NCBI RefSeq assembly: GCF_024649945.1
Contig: NZ_JANKMS010000001.1
Coordinates: 868,001-932,000, forward strand
Direction: 5' to 3'
Origin: Flavobacterium panacis
Lineage (GTDB): Bacteria; Bacteroidota; Bacteroidia; Flavobacteriales; Flavobacteriaceae
Length of the DNA stretch: 64,000 nucleotides
The notes under the pieces were generated by a model, which had not been told where the DNA came from, searched no databases, and saw nothing but the letters and a program-made list of their open reading frames with translations. Below, piece by piece: positions 24,479 through 33,330 of the stretch (positions within the stretch are counted from its first letter, which is position 1; each line of letters starts with the position of its first letter). The translations under genes and the position numbers were made by a program.

Positions 24479-26125
24479 TTACGCTTTCAAAGCCATTGAA
24501 CCGATTTTCATGACCATTTCTTCGAAATCGTTTCGTGAAACTGCTGCCTTATTTCTGGCTCTTGTACGATAGTTGTAAATTGTACTTAAAGAATAACGTA
24601 AAAATGCCGCTATTTTAACACTGTCAGTAATTCCAAGTCGGATTAAAGCAAAAATTCGAAGTTCAGTATTCAGCAATTCATTTTGTTTTAGAACGATTTG
24701 TTCTTCGGGAATTAACAACGCATTGAAATCCTTTACAAATGTTGGATACAAGTTTAAAAAGATAATATCGAAGTTTTTGTACAATTCTTCTAACTCATTA
24801 TCAACCAAAGTAGTTGATTTTAAGATTTTATAAATTTCATCAAACTGTTTTGCAGTCGCTTTTTTGTTTAGAATAATTCGGTAATTCTCCAGTTTATTAA
24901 TGTAGGTCGAACAAAGACTGAAGAAATGCGCAATATATTCTTCTTTAACCAAATTAGATTCAGACAATTGTAGATTACTTTGCTGTAATTGGTTGTTTGT
25001 TTCTGTAATATCTTTGTTTAATTCTGCTAATTTCTGACTGGTTTCATAAAGTTCTGATCGAATTCGCGAAACTTTCTTCATTTGCATGTATACGTAAATA
25101 ATAGCCACTAATAAGAATAACGATAACAAACTGATACAAAGAAGATAAATTTGTAATTCACTTTTTCGTTGTGCTTCACGTTCCTGATAAACCGTATTGA
25201 TTATGGAGTATACTTCTGACATCAGTAAAGTTCGAAATTGAACATTGCAGTATAATGCATCTTCAATTGCCGACTGCGTCAACTTGTAAGCCATATCTAC
25301 ATCACCAATTTCATAAAAAACCAATGCTAGTTCCTGTAACGAAGCATTGTCTTTATTGGCATTTTTAATATCTGAAGTGGCAGAAAGCGCATAGTACTTT
25401 TTTCTTGCTTCTAAATCATGTGTAGCTTCTGCAATTTTTCCCAATAAATAAGTTATCATCGCATATTGAGGACTTTCTTCTTTAGTTTTATTCAATAAAA
25501 CCAATAATTCTTTCTCTGGATTCTTGTATTTTTTATTAATAAAAATATCCTGTTGAATTCTATTAATCTGATATTCAAGTGTATTTTTATCTAAAATATT
25601 TAATAACGAATCTCTGTATTTACCAATTTGTTTTCGATATTCTGGACTGTAACTATTCGCCGCATAATGCTCAAAAAACTCACGATACGAAATGTAATAG
25701 TTGGGAAGTAAAGAAGTTGCGAGATTATTTTTATTAATGCTTTTCAAAAGCGCTTCAGATTCGCGATATTTTCCAGACGAAGAATATAAGGTAACTAATT
25801 GTAATTGAGCTAAATTAAAAAGCTCTTTATCTTTTAATTCTTCTGCAATTTTAAGATTCTTTTTTACATATTGAATTGCCGAATCTGAATTCAATTTCTG
25901 ATACTCAAAATACAATGTTTTGTTATAATTGTATTCCTGTTCTTTGGTAAGATTATCCGATTTTAATTTCTTAAAATTAAGAATTCGTTCTTCTTTAATC
26001 TTGACATATTGCTGCTTATTTTTTATTGCCTCATTTAATTGTTTTAAAATATCATCTGTGCTTCCCAATGCAAAAACTGGAAAGTTTATAATAATAAGGA
26101 ACAGAAATAAGTAATAATTTTTCAA
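24479..26125 (-). CDS. DUF6377 TPR-membrane regulator-like protein
   Basis: A 548-residue protein. It starts with a signal-like hydrophobic segment (YYLFLFLIIINFPVFALG), continues with a helical TPR-like region (about 30-310), one transmembrane helix near 325-345 (IYLLCISLLSLFLLVAIIYV), a coiled coil rich in Asn/Gln/Leu, and ends in a LuxR/response-regulator-like HTH (LGITDSVKIAAFLRYSLSTI). This order matches DUF6377 proteins, common in Bacteroidota near glycan-use genes and presumed to be membrane-bound transcription factors. The start codon is TTG at 26125, supported by a TAnnTTTG box 22 bases upstream. It may control the downstream GH3 gene. Confidence 0.85.
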   Translation of the reverse strand: MKNYYLFLFLIIINFPVFALGSTDDILKQLNEAIKNKQQYVKIKEERILNFKKLKSDNLTKEQEYNYNKTLYFEYQKLNSDSAIQYVKKNLKIAEELKDKELFNLAQLQLVTLYSSSGKYRESEALLKSINKNNLATSLLPNYYISYREFFEHYAANSYSPEYRKQIGKYRDSLLNILDKNTLEYQINRIQQDIFINKKYKNPEKELLVLLNKTKEESPQYAMITYLLGKIAEATHDLEARKKYYALSATSDIKNANKDNASLQELALVFYEIGDVDMAYKLTQSAIEDALYCNVQFRTLLMSEVYSIINTVYQEREAQRKSELQIYLLCISLLSLFLLVAIIYVYMQMKKVSRIRSELYETSQKLAELNKDITETNNQLQQSNLQLSESNLVKEEYIAHFFSLCSTYINKLENYRIILNKKATAKQFDEIYKILKSTTLVDNELEELYKNFDIIFLNLYPTFVKDFNALLIPEEQIVLKQNELLNTELRIFALIRLGITDSVKIAAFLRYSLSTIYNYRTRARNKAAVSRNDFEEMVMKIGSMALKA

Positions 26126-26147
26126 GTCGTTTTAGTTAATGGATTTA

Positions 26148-26155
26148 CAAATATA
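26148..26155 (-). promoter_or_regulatory. Minus-7 box of DUF6377 gene
   Basis: The minus strand reads TATATTTG, 22 bases upstream of the TTG start at 26125. It supports the unusual start codon. Confidence 0.5.
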
Positions 26156-26273
26156 ACAAAGCGAAAGTATAAAAAGAGAATTATTTCATTGTGGTCAAAA
26201 TGTACTAAAAATGGGTGCGATTTAGACTAATGCTATAAATAAAATAATCGCACATATCACTTTTTTATAAATA

Positions 26274-26313
26274 AAATGATTTCGATCTGAATTGAACCAA
26301 ACCGAAATCATTT
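26274..26313. terminator. Intrinsic terminator
   Basis: AAATGATTTCG at 26274-26284 pairs with CGAAATCATTT at 26303-26313. It ends the acyl-CoA dehydrogenase transcript on the minus strand. Confidence 0.7.
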
Positions 26314-26335
26314 ACTAAAAATGTATTTTTCGAAA

Positions 26336-28600
26336 CTAGATATGTGCTGCAATTGGCGCGGCTAGGCAACTTTCCGGAATATCAAATGCATTTACCAAAG
26401 CCACAGCATCCGGACGAATGTCCCAACAAAGCTGATTTACCATTTTACGAACTGCTTTAGTTTTTACGGCTTCCATATAACCATCTTCAAGATACCATGC
26501 TTTATTTTTTTCGATTTGTGAAAGCGCATACAATTGACTCAATTTTGTCAAAATTGCTTTTGACTGTTCATCTTCTACTTCTTTAATTGCAATTTGAAAT
26601 TGTTCTAAAACTACTCTTTCCAAATAAGCCTGCGCCACATCAATCATTTGATGCTGAACCACATTAAAAGCATCATAGGCTTCTAATCCTCCATCAACCA
26701 ATTTTTTAATACGTCTTGCTGCAGAAGCTAAAATAGTTTTTTCTCTATGAACGAAAGCCTGAAGATGGAATTCCCCATCTAACAAATGCTCGTCTTCTGT
26801 TCTGCGGGTTGCAATCGGATTTTTCTCTGTAATTGCAGTTTTGGCATTCTCATAAACATAATTAATGATTCCCAACGACCCCATTTCTCCAAATGATTTT
26901 CTAAACTCAGACAAACGGTTTTTGGCTACTAATTGCATTAAAACAGTATTATCACCCTCAAAAGTTGTGTAGATTTCTGTATCGTTTTTCAATGCATCAA
27001 TTCTATTTTCAGACAAATATCCTTTTCCACCACATGCTTCACGACATTCCTGCAGAATATCTCTGGTACTCCAAGTCGAATATGATTTCATTCCAGCAGC
27101 CAAAGCTTCGATTTCCTGCATTTCAGCTTCAGTTCTTTTCAAAAATCTATTAGTTAGATATTGAAGTGCAAAATGAACCGCATAAGTTTTAGCCAAATGA
27201 GGTAACAATCTACGCTGATGCATTCTATAATTTAAAATTGGAACTTCAGAACCTCCTTCTGGTCCAAATTGTCTTCTTTGGTCGCTGTAGCGAATGGCAA
27301 TTGTCAATCCAGATTTAGCTGCCGCTAAAGCCGAACGCGGAATCCCGATTCTTCCTCCTACCAAAGTTCCTAACATAGTAAAAAATCGTCTGTTATCACT
27401 CGGAATCGGACTTTCGAATTCACCTTTTTCATTTACAGATGCAAAACGATCCAACATATTTTCTTTCGGAATTACCACATTATCAAAACTAATCGTTCCG
27501 TTATCCACACCATTTAATCCCATTTTATGGCCACAATCTCCAATTGTTACTCCGTTTAGTACATTTCCATTTGGATCACGAAGCGGAACCACAAAAGCAT
27601 TTACTCCATAATCATGATCATCAATAATTAATTTTGCAAAAACAGTTGCAGCTTGACCATGAACAGCAGCATTTCCGATATATTCTTTTTGAGCATTTTT
27701 ATTTGGCGTATGAATGGTAAAAGTTTGATCGTTATGATTGTAAGTTGCCGTTGTTTCTAAACCCTTTACGTTTGATCCGTGATGTGTTTCGGTCATAGCA
27801 AAACAACCTGGAAGTTTTAGTGAACCAATATCTTTTAAGTATTTAGCATAATGCTTTTCTGTTCCTAAAGATTGAACACTCATTCCCCAAAGTCCGAACT
27901 GAACACCAAATTTGATTACCAAACTTAAATCGTGGTAACTCAGCGTTTCCATAATCGCAAAATAATCTGCTATGTTTTCTCCGCCACCATATTGCTTTGG
28001 ATACGCCATATTTCCGAGATTTTCATCTGCCAGAATTTTACACCATTTGTAAACGGTTTGCCTAAAAACGTTAATATCGGTAGAAGTTTCGTAAGCAAAT
28101 TCAGGTCTTGAAATCACCGATTTTACTTTTGCTATTATGGCAGCTTCCTTTCCGTCTAAAATTTGAGTAATTTTCTGAATGTCAAAACTCGCATCGGTAT
28201 GAGAATCTGCTGTAAAAGATCCTGCTTTGGTTTTGAAGTTTTGAAGCGCTTCTTCGCCTAAAATCCCTAAATCATTTTCCAGTTTTTTAAAATCTGATTC
28301 AATTGGCGTTAAGTCCAAATCGTTTGCTGAAAGCGCTTTTGCAATATCAAAAATAGACTTAATAGAAGATTTATCCTGAATACTTTTTTCAATATCCGAT
28401 TTCCATTGTGTGAGTTCATTTCGCGAAGGCGGATTAGAAATATCTACTTTCGAAAGTAAATATTGCTTTTCTTCTTCAGATAAAACATTTAAGGAATTGA
28501 TAAACTCTTTTAAAGTAGCAAATTCTTTCTGCGTCAATAAATCATCTGACCACACTAAATAAAATAAGGGAGTAAAGGCTTGAAGTTTGGTATTTTTCAT
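26336..28600 (-). CDS. Acyl-CoA dehydrogenase with acyl-CoA oxidase-like features
   Basis: A 754-residue protein, much longer than typical acyl-CoA dehydrogenases (about 390). The FAD-binding dehydrogenase core is clear: CFAMTETHHGSNVKGLETTA, NAAVHGQAATVFAKL, RRQFGPEGGSEVPILNY and CREACGGKGYLSENRIDAL. The catalytic loop TTFEGDNTVLMQLVAKN is of the acyl-CoA oxidase type. A 150-residue helical N-terminus and a C-terminal helical extension are added, as in ACOX proteins. Likely role: first step of fatty acid beta-oxidation. I chose the ATG at 28600; the ATG at 28645 lies inside an inverted repeat. Confidence 0.92.
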   Translation of the reverse strand: MKNTKLQAFTPLFYLVWSDDLLTQKEFATLKEFINSLNVLSEEEKQYLLSKVDISNPPSRNELTQWKSDIEKSIQDKSSIKSIFDIAKALSANDLDLTPIESDFKKLENDLGILGEEALQNFKTKAGSFTADSHTDASFDIQKITQILDGKEAAIIAKVKSVISRPEFAYETSTDINVFRQTVYKWCKILADENLGNMAYPKQYGGGENIADYFAIMETLSYHDLSLVIKFGVQFGLWGMSVQSLGTEKHYAKYLKDIGSLKLPGCFAMTETHHGSNVKGLETTATYNHNDQTFTIHTPNKNAQKEYIGNAAVHGQAATVFAKLIIDDHDYGVNAFVVPLRDPNGNVLNGVTIGDCGHKMGLNGVDNGTISFDNVVIPKENMLDRFASVNEKGEFESPIPSDNRRFFTMLGTLVGGRIGIPRSALAAAKSGLTIAIRYSDQRRQFGPEGGSEVPILNYRMHQRRLLPHLAKTYAVHFALQYLTNRFLKRTEAEMQEIEALAAGMKSYSTWSTRDILQECREACGGKGYLSENRIDALKNDTEIYTTFEGDNTVLMQLVAKNRLSEFRKSFGEMGSLGIINYVYENAKTAITEKNPIATRRTEDEHLLDGEFHLQAFVHREKTILASAARRIKKLVDGGLEAYDAFNVVQHQMIDVAQAYLERVVLEQFQIAIKEVEDEQSKAILTKLSQLYALSQIEKNKAWYLEDGYMEAVKTKAVRKMVNQLCWDIRPDAVALVNAFDIPESCLAAPIAAHI

Positions 28601-28630
28601 ATCAATAGATTCAGTTTTTAATAGTTTTTT

Positions 28631-28690
28631 TAGCCACGAATTCACGAATTTTTAATATTTATTTTAAAATAATTCGTGAATTCGTGGCTA
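28631..28690. repeat. 20-bp perfect inverted repeat (CACGAATT words)
   Basis: TAGCCACGAATTCACGAATT at 28631-28650 is the exact reverse complement of 28671-28690, with a 20-base AT-rich centre. Each arm repeats the word CACGAATT. It lies just upstream of the acyl-CoA dehydrogenase start; a related element is at 59703-59765. Confidence 0.92.
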
Positions 28691-28717
28691 TCACTTTTTT
28701 CGCTTTATCGCATAAAA

Positions 28718-28748
28718 AAACAGGAATGAAAAATAATCATTCCTGTTT
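28718..28748. terminator. Intrinsic terminator
   Basis: A 12-bp perfect stem (28718-28729 with 28737-28748) with A-run and T-run; ends the EamA transcript. Confidence 0.88.
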
Positions 28749-28813
28749 AAACATCCTGTTAAGATTCTGGTAATTTTCGATTTTAAACCAATAAAAAATA
28801 TGAAAACTAAGGA

Positions 28814-29728
28814 TTATGAACCTTTGGATATTGTGTTTAATTTCTGCTTTATGGCAAAAATATGATGTGAATTAAAAACTAACACTGCAGCAAAAATAAT
28901 TCCGTATGCTGTAATTTGTAAAGGTGTAATATTCTCTTTGAAAACAAAGGCTGCCAATCCAAATGCAATCATCGGATTGATGTTTAATAACATTCCAACT
29001 GTTGAAGAATTGATTCCAGAAAGCGCGTACAAATTCAGGAAAAGCGGTACAATAGTAAATAAGATTGCGATTGTTTCGATACAGAAATAGAATTTAAATT
29101 CTGTTGGAACCGGTCCTCCATAAGTTGGGTAAAATGGTACTAAAAACAATGCAGCCAATGTGATATGAAAAGTCAAAACGATAAATTTGTCAAAACCTTT
29201 GTTGGCACGCTGACTTACTAAATAAGCGGCATAAGTTAGTCCAATAATGATACTGAAAAACATATCCATTATATCGCTGTATGAAAGCAATATACATCCT
29301 GAGATACTTAATCCTACTGAAAGCCATTGCGTTTTCAACAGTTTTTCTTTCAATATAAAATAAGCTAATAAAGTTGTTAGAATTGGACAAACCAAATAAG
29401 CCAAAGAAGCTGCTTTAACGCTAACATGATTTACTACATAAATAAAAGTAAACCAATTTGCCATCAAAAATGCACTTCCGCCAATATTCAACAAAATCGA
29501 TTTTCTTTTTTCTGCTTTTGATAAAGCACTGAAAATAGCAATTGTTTCTTTGATTTGTTTTCTTTTGAAAAGAAAAGCAATCAAAAGCATTAAAATAGCA
29601 CAGCTAAAAACACGGAAAAATAAAATATCCAATGAAGGATAATCATGAATTGGCTTTAAAACCAAACTGAAAAGTCCCCATGTAATAAAGGCTGAAATCG
29701 CCGCAATATAATACTTTGTTGTTTTCAC
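28814..29728 (-). CDS. EamA family transporter (RarD-like)
   Basis: A 304-residue inner-membrane protein with about ten transmembrane helices arranged as two EamA repeats. The opening YYIAAISAFITWGLFSLVLK and FFRVFSCAILMLLIAF resemble RarD-type members. These carriers export amino acids or small metabolites. The start codon appears to be GTG at 29728, with no ATG nearby. It diverges from a MocR-type regulator; the shared 109-base region has direct repeats likely bound by that regulator. Substrate unknown. Confidence 0.88.
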   Translation of the reverse strand: MKTTKYYIAAISAFITWGLFSLVLKPIHDYPSLDILFFRVFSCAILMLLIAFLFKRKQIKETIAIFSALSKAEKRKSILLNIGGSAFLMANWFTFIYVVNHVSVKAASLAYLVCPILTTLLAYFILKEKLLKTQWLSVGLSISGCILLSYSDIMDMFFSIIIGLTYAAYLVSQRANKGFDKFIVLTFHITLAALFLVPFYPTYGGPVPTEFKFYFCIETIAILFTIVPLFLNLYALSGINSSTVGMLLNINPMIAFGLAAFVFKENITPLQITAYGIIFAAVLVFNSHHIFAIKQKLNTISKGS

Positions 29729-29794
29729 AAAATGTGTTTTGAATTTGTTTTCTTTTGATGAAGCAAATTTCCAAAAAATAAAATAGCAATACAG

Positions 29795-29829
29795 ATACAG
29801 TTTTTGTAAATTGCAGCATAACAGTTTTT
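29795..29829. promoter_or_regulatory. Direct repeats in eamA-mocR intergenic region
   Basis: ACAGTTTTT occurs at 29797-29805 and again at 29821-29829, 24 bases apart (about two helical turns). The flanking ATA/ATA bases are shared as well. MocR regulators commonly bind direct repeats in a divergent promoter region, so these are candidate binding sites. Confidence 0.45.
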
Positions 29830-29837
29830 ATTTTTTT

Positions 29838-31259
29838 ATGAAAAATTCTAATCACTTATATCTTCAATTTGCTGACCGTATCGAGAAACAGATCAAATCT
29901 GGACTTTTAAATGTGGGTGATAAACTGCCATCTATACGTGAAGTCTGTGCCGAAACGGGTTACAGCATGAGTACAGTAAGCAAGGCATATTACGAAGTTG
30001 AAAGTCGTTCTTTGATCGAATCAAGACCACAATCTGGCTATTATGTAAGTAATATTTCGGCTCGAACAATTCCTGAACCATCGGCAAGTAATCCAATTTT
30101 AACAGTTGAAAATATCGAACGTGAGGATCTGATTGATTTGGTTTATGGCGATATGCGCAAAAAAGACCTTACTATGCTTTCGCTTGGTTTTCCTTCTAAT
30201 GAGCTACTTCCAATTGCAAAATTGAATAAAGGAATGGTGCAGGCCATGCGTCAATTACCGAACAGCGGAACAAGTTATGAGGAAATACAAGGAAACAGTA
30301 ATTTACGTAAAGAAATTGCACGTTGGTCATTTACTTGGGGCGGCTCTTTTACTGAAGAAGACATTATTACAACACCAGGCTGTATCTCTGCCATTTCAGA
30401 TTGTTTACTGACTTTGACAAAACCAGGAGATACTATTGTTACCGAAAGCCCTGTTTATTTTGGTATTCTGCAATTGGCCAGATCGTTGGGCTTGTATGTA
30501 ATGGAACTTCCAACAAACATGACCACTGGAATAGAGTTAGAAGCTTTAAAGAAAACACTTTCTTCTAATAAAATAAAAGCTTGCGTTTTGATGAGTAATT
30601 TCAGTAATCCGTCAGGAAGTATGATGCCAAATGAACATAAAAAAGAAATTGTCCGATTGATGGATTTTTATAATGTTCCATTGATTGAGGATGATATTCA
30701 CGGCGATTTGTACTTTGGAGCAAGTCGTCCAACGACCTGTAAAACTTACGACGAAAGCGGAATTGTTCTTTTCTGTAGTTCTGTTTCTAAAACTTTAGCG
30801 CCAGGTTATCGTGTAGGCTGGATTATTCCTGGAAAATTTAAAAAGGAAGTTCTAAGAACAAAACTATATCATACGATTTCAAATTCTACCATAACACATG
30901 AAGTAGTTGGAGATTTCTTGAAAAACGGGCGTTATGAAAATCATCTTCGAAAAATACGCCAGATTTTAAATCGAAATTGTACCAATTATATCAATACCGT
31001 TTTAGAATCTTTTCCTGCTGGTACTAAAGTGAGTCAACCTCAAGGCGGTTTTTTTCTTTGGGTCGAAATGGACAAAAAGATTGATACGGCAGCTTTTTAC
31101 CATTTGGCTTTAAAACACAATATCAGTATTGCTCCGGGAAGGATTTTTTCGTTTCAGGATCAATTTTCTAATTGTATGCGATTGAGTTTTGGTCTGCCTT
31201 GGACAAATGAATTGAGAACTGCTATTCAAACATTGGGGAGATTGGCTCATCAACTGTAA
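29838..31259 (+). CDS. MocR-type regulator (GntR HTH fused to aminotransferase fold)
   Basis: A 473-residue protein. The N-terminal GntR winged helix (about 1-75) has GDKLPSIREVCAETGYSMST and YEVESRSLIESRPQSGYYV. It is joined to a fold-type I aminotransferase domain with NFSNPSGSMMPNEHKKEIV, EDDIHGDLYFG and the PLP lysine motif SSVSKTLAPGYRVGW. MocR proteins use PLP or an amino-substrate as effector. The start is the ATG at 29838, since upstream codons lead into AT-rich spacer. It probably controls the divergent EamA transporter, giving an amino-compound efflux pair. Confidence 0.93.
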   Translation: MKNSNHLYLQFADRIEKQIKSGLLNVGDKLPSIREVCAETGYSMSTVSKAYYEVESRSLIESRPQSGYYVSNISARTIPEPSASNPILTVENIEREDLIDLVYGDMRKKDLTMLSLGFPSNELLPIAKLNKGMVQAMRQLPNSGTSYEEIQGNSNLRKEIARWSFTWGGSFTEEDIITTPGCISAISDCLLTLTKPGDTIVTESPVYFGILQLARSLGLYVMELPTNMTTGIELEALKKTLSSNKIKACVLMSNFSNPSGSMMPNEHKKEIVRLMDFYNVPLIEDDIHGDLYFGASRPTTCKTYDESGIVLFCSSVSKTLAPGYRVGWIIPGKFKKEVLRTKLYHTISNSTITHEVVGDFLKNGRYENHLRKIRQILNRNCTNYINTVLESFPAGTKVSQPQGGFFLWVEMDKKIDTAAFYHLALKHNISIAPGRIFSFQDQFSNCMRLSFGLPWTNELRTAIQTLGRLAHQL

Positions 31260-31264
31260 AGTAT

Positions 31265-31405
31265 TTTAAACACATAGAAACATAGATTTTATTTTGCTAA
31301 ATAAAGAATAAAGAAAGAAACCAGTTTCTCACACATAGCTATGTGCATTCAAATAAGTGAAACGCCTTTTTTATGGTTGCAAAACTATGTTTCTATGTGT
31401 TTAAA
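31265..31405. repeat. 21-bp perfect inverted repeat with central palindrome
   Basis: Bases 31265-31285 and 31385-31405 are exact reverse complements built on the word ACATAG(A). A 14-bp perfect palindrome, CACATAGCTATGTG, lies at 31332-31345, near the centre. The element fills the gap between convergent mocR and bestrophin genes. It contains no gene. Confidence 0.9.
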
Positions 31406-31410
31406 TAAAA

Positions 31411-31443
31411 AAACTGGACAGCGCAACTACACACTGTCCAGCC
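31411..31443 (-). terminator. Intrinsic terminator of bestrophin gene
   Basis: CTGGACAG at 31414-31421 pairs with CTGTCCAG at 31434-31441; on the minus strand a run of U follows. Confidence 0.8.
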
Positions 31444-31474
31444 AACTAATTAAAAGAAGACCAAAATTAAATTC

Positions 31475-32422
31475 TTATAAGACAAAGTAAGCGTCTTTCT
31501 CGACTTTCTTAGGTTCGTCGTTTAATTCAAATTCATTCAGAATATCAAATTCGCTTTGATATTCATTCAGCATTTGTTTTATATTTTTTTCGATTGTACT
31601 TGCAATAGTTGTAACCGGAGTATCTGTTGGTCGATTTTCGAACGGATCTTGCAAATGAATTGCCATTCTTTCAATCAAAAAGAAAGCGGCTCCAATAGCG
31701 GTAATCAACGGAATTGCAAACCAACTTAACACACTTGTTAATCCGAATGGTAATAATAAGATGAACAAACACAATGTCAATCGAATATACATACTGTAAG
31801 TTGTTGGGAAAATCGTGTTTTTAATTCGTTCACATTTCCCCATTTCATCACAAAGTCTTGACAATGTATTATCAATTTCAACTTGTTGATACATGTTGAT
31901 TTTCTTCTCGTTTTTTGCATTTCTTAAATCTCTTGCATGCAACATTAAAATAGCATTTGGAACGTTTTGATGGTTTTTGATGTATTTAATTTCTTCATCA
32001 CTCATCAAACCTTCAAGTGGTTTTATGGCATCTCTTTTTCTTAGAGATTCTCCTAAGCTGTAACACCAAGCAATTTGTCTTTTTGCAAAATTCTCTTTGA
32101 ATTCGCTGGCTTCAACAGAAAAATCTGGATCTTTATAAAAAGTCAAAACTTGACGAATTAAGGTTCTGGAATCGTTTACAACGGCTCCCCAAACAATTCG
32201 GGCTTCCCACCATCTGTCGTAAGCCTGATTCGACTTAAAAGCCAATAATAAGGAAATAATGGTTCCAATCATGGTTGGAATTGCGATTGGAATATCTACG
32301 GGAAGATTGATAAAATAATGATGAAAAATTTCAAAAAGTACGGTATAAGCTAATACCAGAACAATTTCTACTTTAATTTTCCCGAGAACGTACTTCATTG
32401 GTATTCTTTTCTTTAACAACAT
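31475..32422 (-). CDS. Bestrophin family anion channel
   Basis: A 315-residue protein of the bacterial bestrophin (UPF0187) family. Typical elements are TMIGTIISLLLAFKSNQAYD followed by RWWEARIVWGAVVNDSRTL, and a second hydrophobic pair in MYIRLTLCLFILLLPFGLTS and AIPLITAIGAAFFLIERMA. The protein forms pentameric chloride or related anion channels in the inner membrane. The gene is downstream of a USP-like gene with a TAAG-word repeat between, so it may or may not be on the same transcript. Confidence 0.93.
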   Translation of the reverse strand: MLLKKRIPMKYVLGKIKVEIVLVLAYTVLFEIFHHYFINLPVDIPIAIPTMIGTIISLLLAFKSNQAYDRWWEARIVWGAVVNDSRTLIRQVLTFYKDPDFSVEASEFKENFAKRQIAWCYSLGESLRKRDAIKPLEGLMSDEEIKYIKNHQNVPNAILMLHARDLRNAKNEKKINMYQQVEIDNTLSRLCDEMGKCERIKNTIFPTTYSMYIRLTLCLFILLLPFGLTSVLSWFAIPLITAIGAAFFLIERMAIHLQDPFENRPTDTPVTTIASTIEKNIKQMLNEYQSEFDILNEFELNDEPKKVEKDAYFVL

Positions 32423-32453
32423 ATTTTCGGATTTAAATTAAATTTTCTTTTTT

Positions 32454-32526
32454 AAGAGGCTAAGTTTCTAAGATGCTAAGAATTAAAAAAACTTAGAGAC
32501 TTAGTATCTTAGAAACTTAGCATCTT
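32454..32526. repeat. TAAG-word inverted repeat element
   Basis: GGCTAAGT, TTCTAAGA and TGCTAAGA octamers at 32456-32482 face complementary ACTTAG/TCTTAG octamers to 32526. It lies between bestrophin and USP-like genes and belongs to the same family as those at 7719, 8933 and 10310. Confidence 0.85.
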
Positions 32527-33247
32527 AAACTATCTCTTCATACAATGAAAGAACTGGAAGTCCTAGTTTTTCATTGACATTTTCTTTTTTTACTTTTTTA
32601 AATTTGATTTTTTCGCCTTTTCTGGTTTCGACCAACATGTCTATATTATGCTTTGAAATGGCTTCTGATAAAAATGGTGCAACATTTTCGTAATTATCAT
32701 CAAAATTTGCTGTCTGACTTACGATTTCAAATGAGAAGTTTTCGCTTAAATATTGCTGTACATCTTTTACATGAATACTTTTAGTAGAATTTTCAACATA
32801 AAGTGCTTTGCTGAAAACTTCTTTATTAATTTCTGTACTCAAATGTAGAATTGGACATTTTTGATTTCCAGCCAATTGAACCAAATACTGATGGATTTTT
32901 TTGGTTTCTTGTTTATAAGAATGCGTTAAAATGACCAATTTTACAGAAAAAGCTTCAATAAGACGTTTGAAAATTGGTGCTGAAAGTCCGTATTGGTTAT
33001 GGACTTTTAGTTTGGTATTTGGAGTGTGTTCAATAATATATCTGCAAGTTTCCAGAACTTCTTCCTGACTTTTGGTAAGTCCGGATCTCATTTCTCTTAA
33101 AAAACTAGAAGTAGAAAAAGTATCCGGTGCTTCTGAAACTAATACTAAAATAATTTCTGATTCAGTATCTTTTGACTGATTCACCGCAGATTTAACAGCT
33201 AAGATTGTATCGTCTTTTAAAGTCGTAGGTATAAGAAAATTTTTCAT
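32525..33247 (-). CDS. Universal stress protein-like protein
   Basis: A 240-residue cytoplasmic protein. The first 150 residues look like a UspA-type Rossmann fold: MKNFLIPTTLKDDTILAVKS as the first strand and helix, then LKVHNQYGLSAPIFKRLIEA and VKLVILTHSYKQE. The last 90 residues resemble a partial second domain. The canonical ATP-binding GxxGS is not evident, so it may be a non-nucleotide Usp. It precedes the bestrophin gene. Assignment is from overall layout, with moderate certainty. Confidence 0.7.
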   Translation of the reverse strand: MKNFLIPTTLKDDTILAVKSAVNQSKDTESEIILVLVSEAPDTFSTSSFLREMRSGLTKSQEEVLETCRYIIEHTPNTKLKVHNQYGLSAPIFKRLIEAFSVKLVILTHSYKQETKKIHQYLVQLAGNQKCPILHLSTEINKEVFSKALYVENSTKSIHVKDVQQYLSENFSFEIVSQTANFDDNYENVAPFLSEAISKHNIDMLVETRKGEKIKFKKVKKENVNEKLGLPVLSLYEEIV

Positions 33248-33330
33248 AAGTATACTCTTTTAGTTTATACTTACAAATTAACTATCAACGAATTATACCG
33301 TTCTTAACCTAAAATTAGAATTTCCTAAAT

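Noticed and set aside
28601..28645. N-terminal extension of the acyl-CoA dehydrogenase from the ATG at 28645
   Set aside because: The extension is encoded by the inverted repeat at 28631-28690; the ATG at 28600 fits the protein better.
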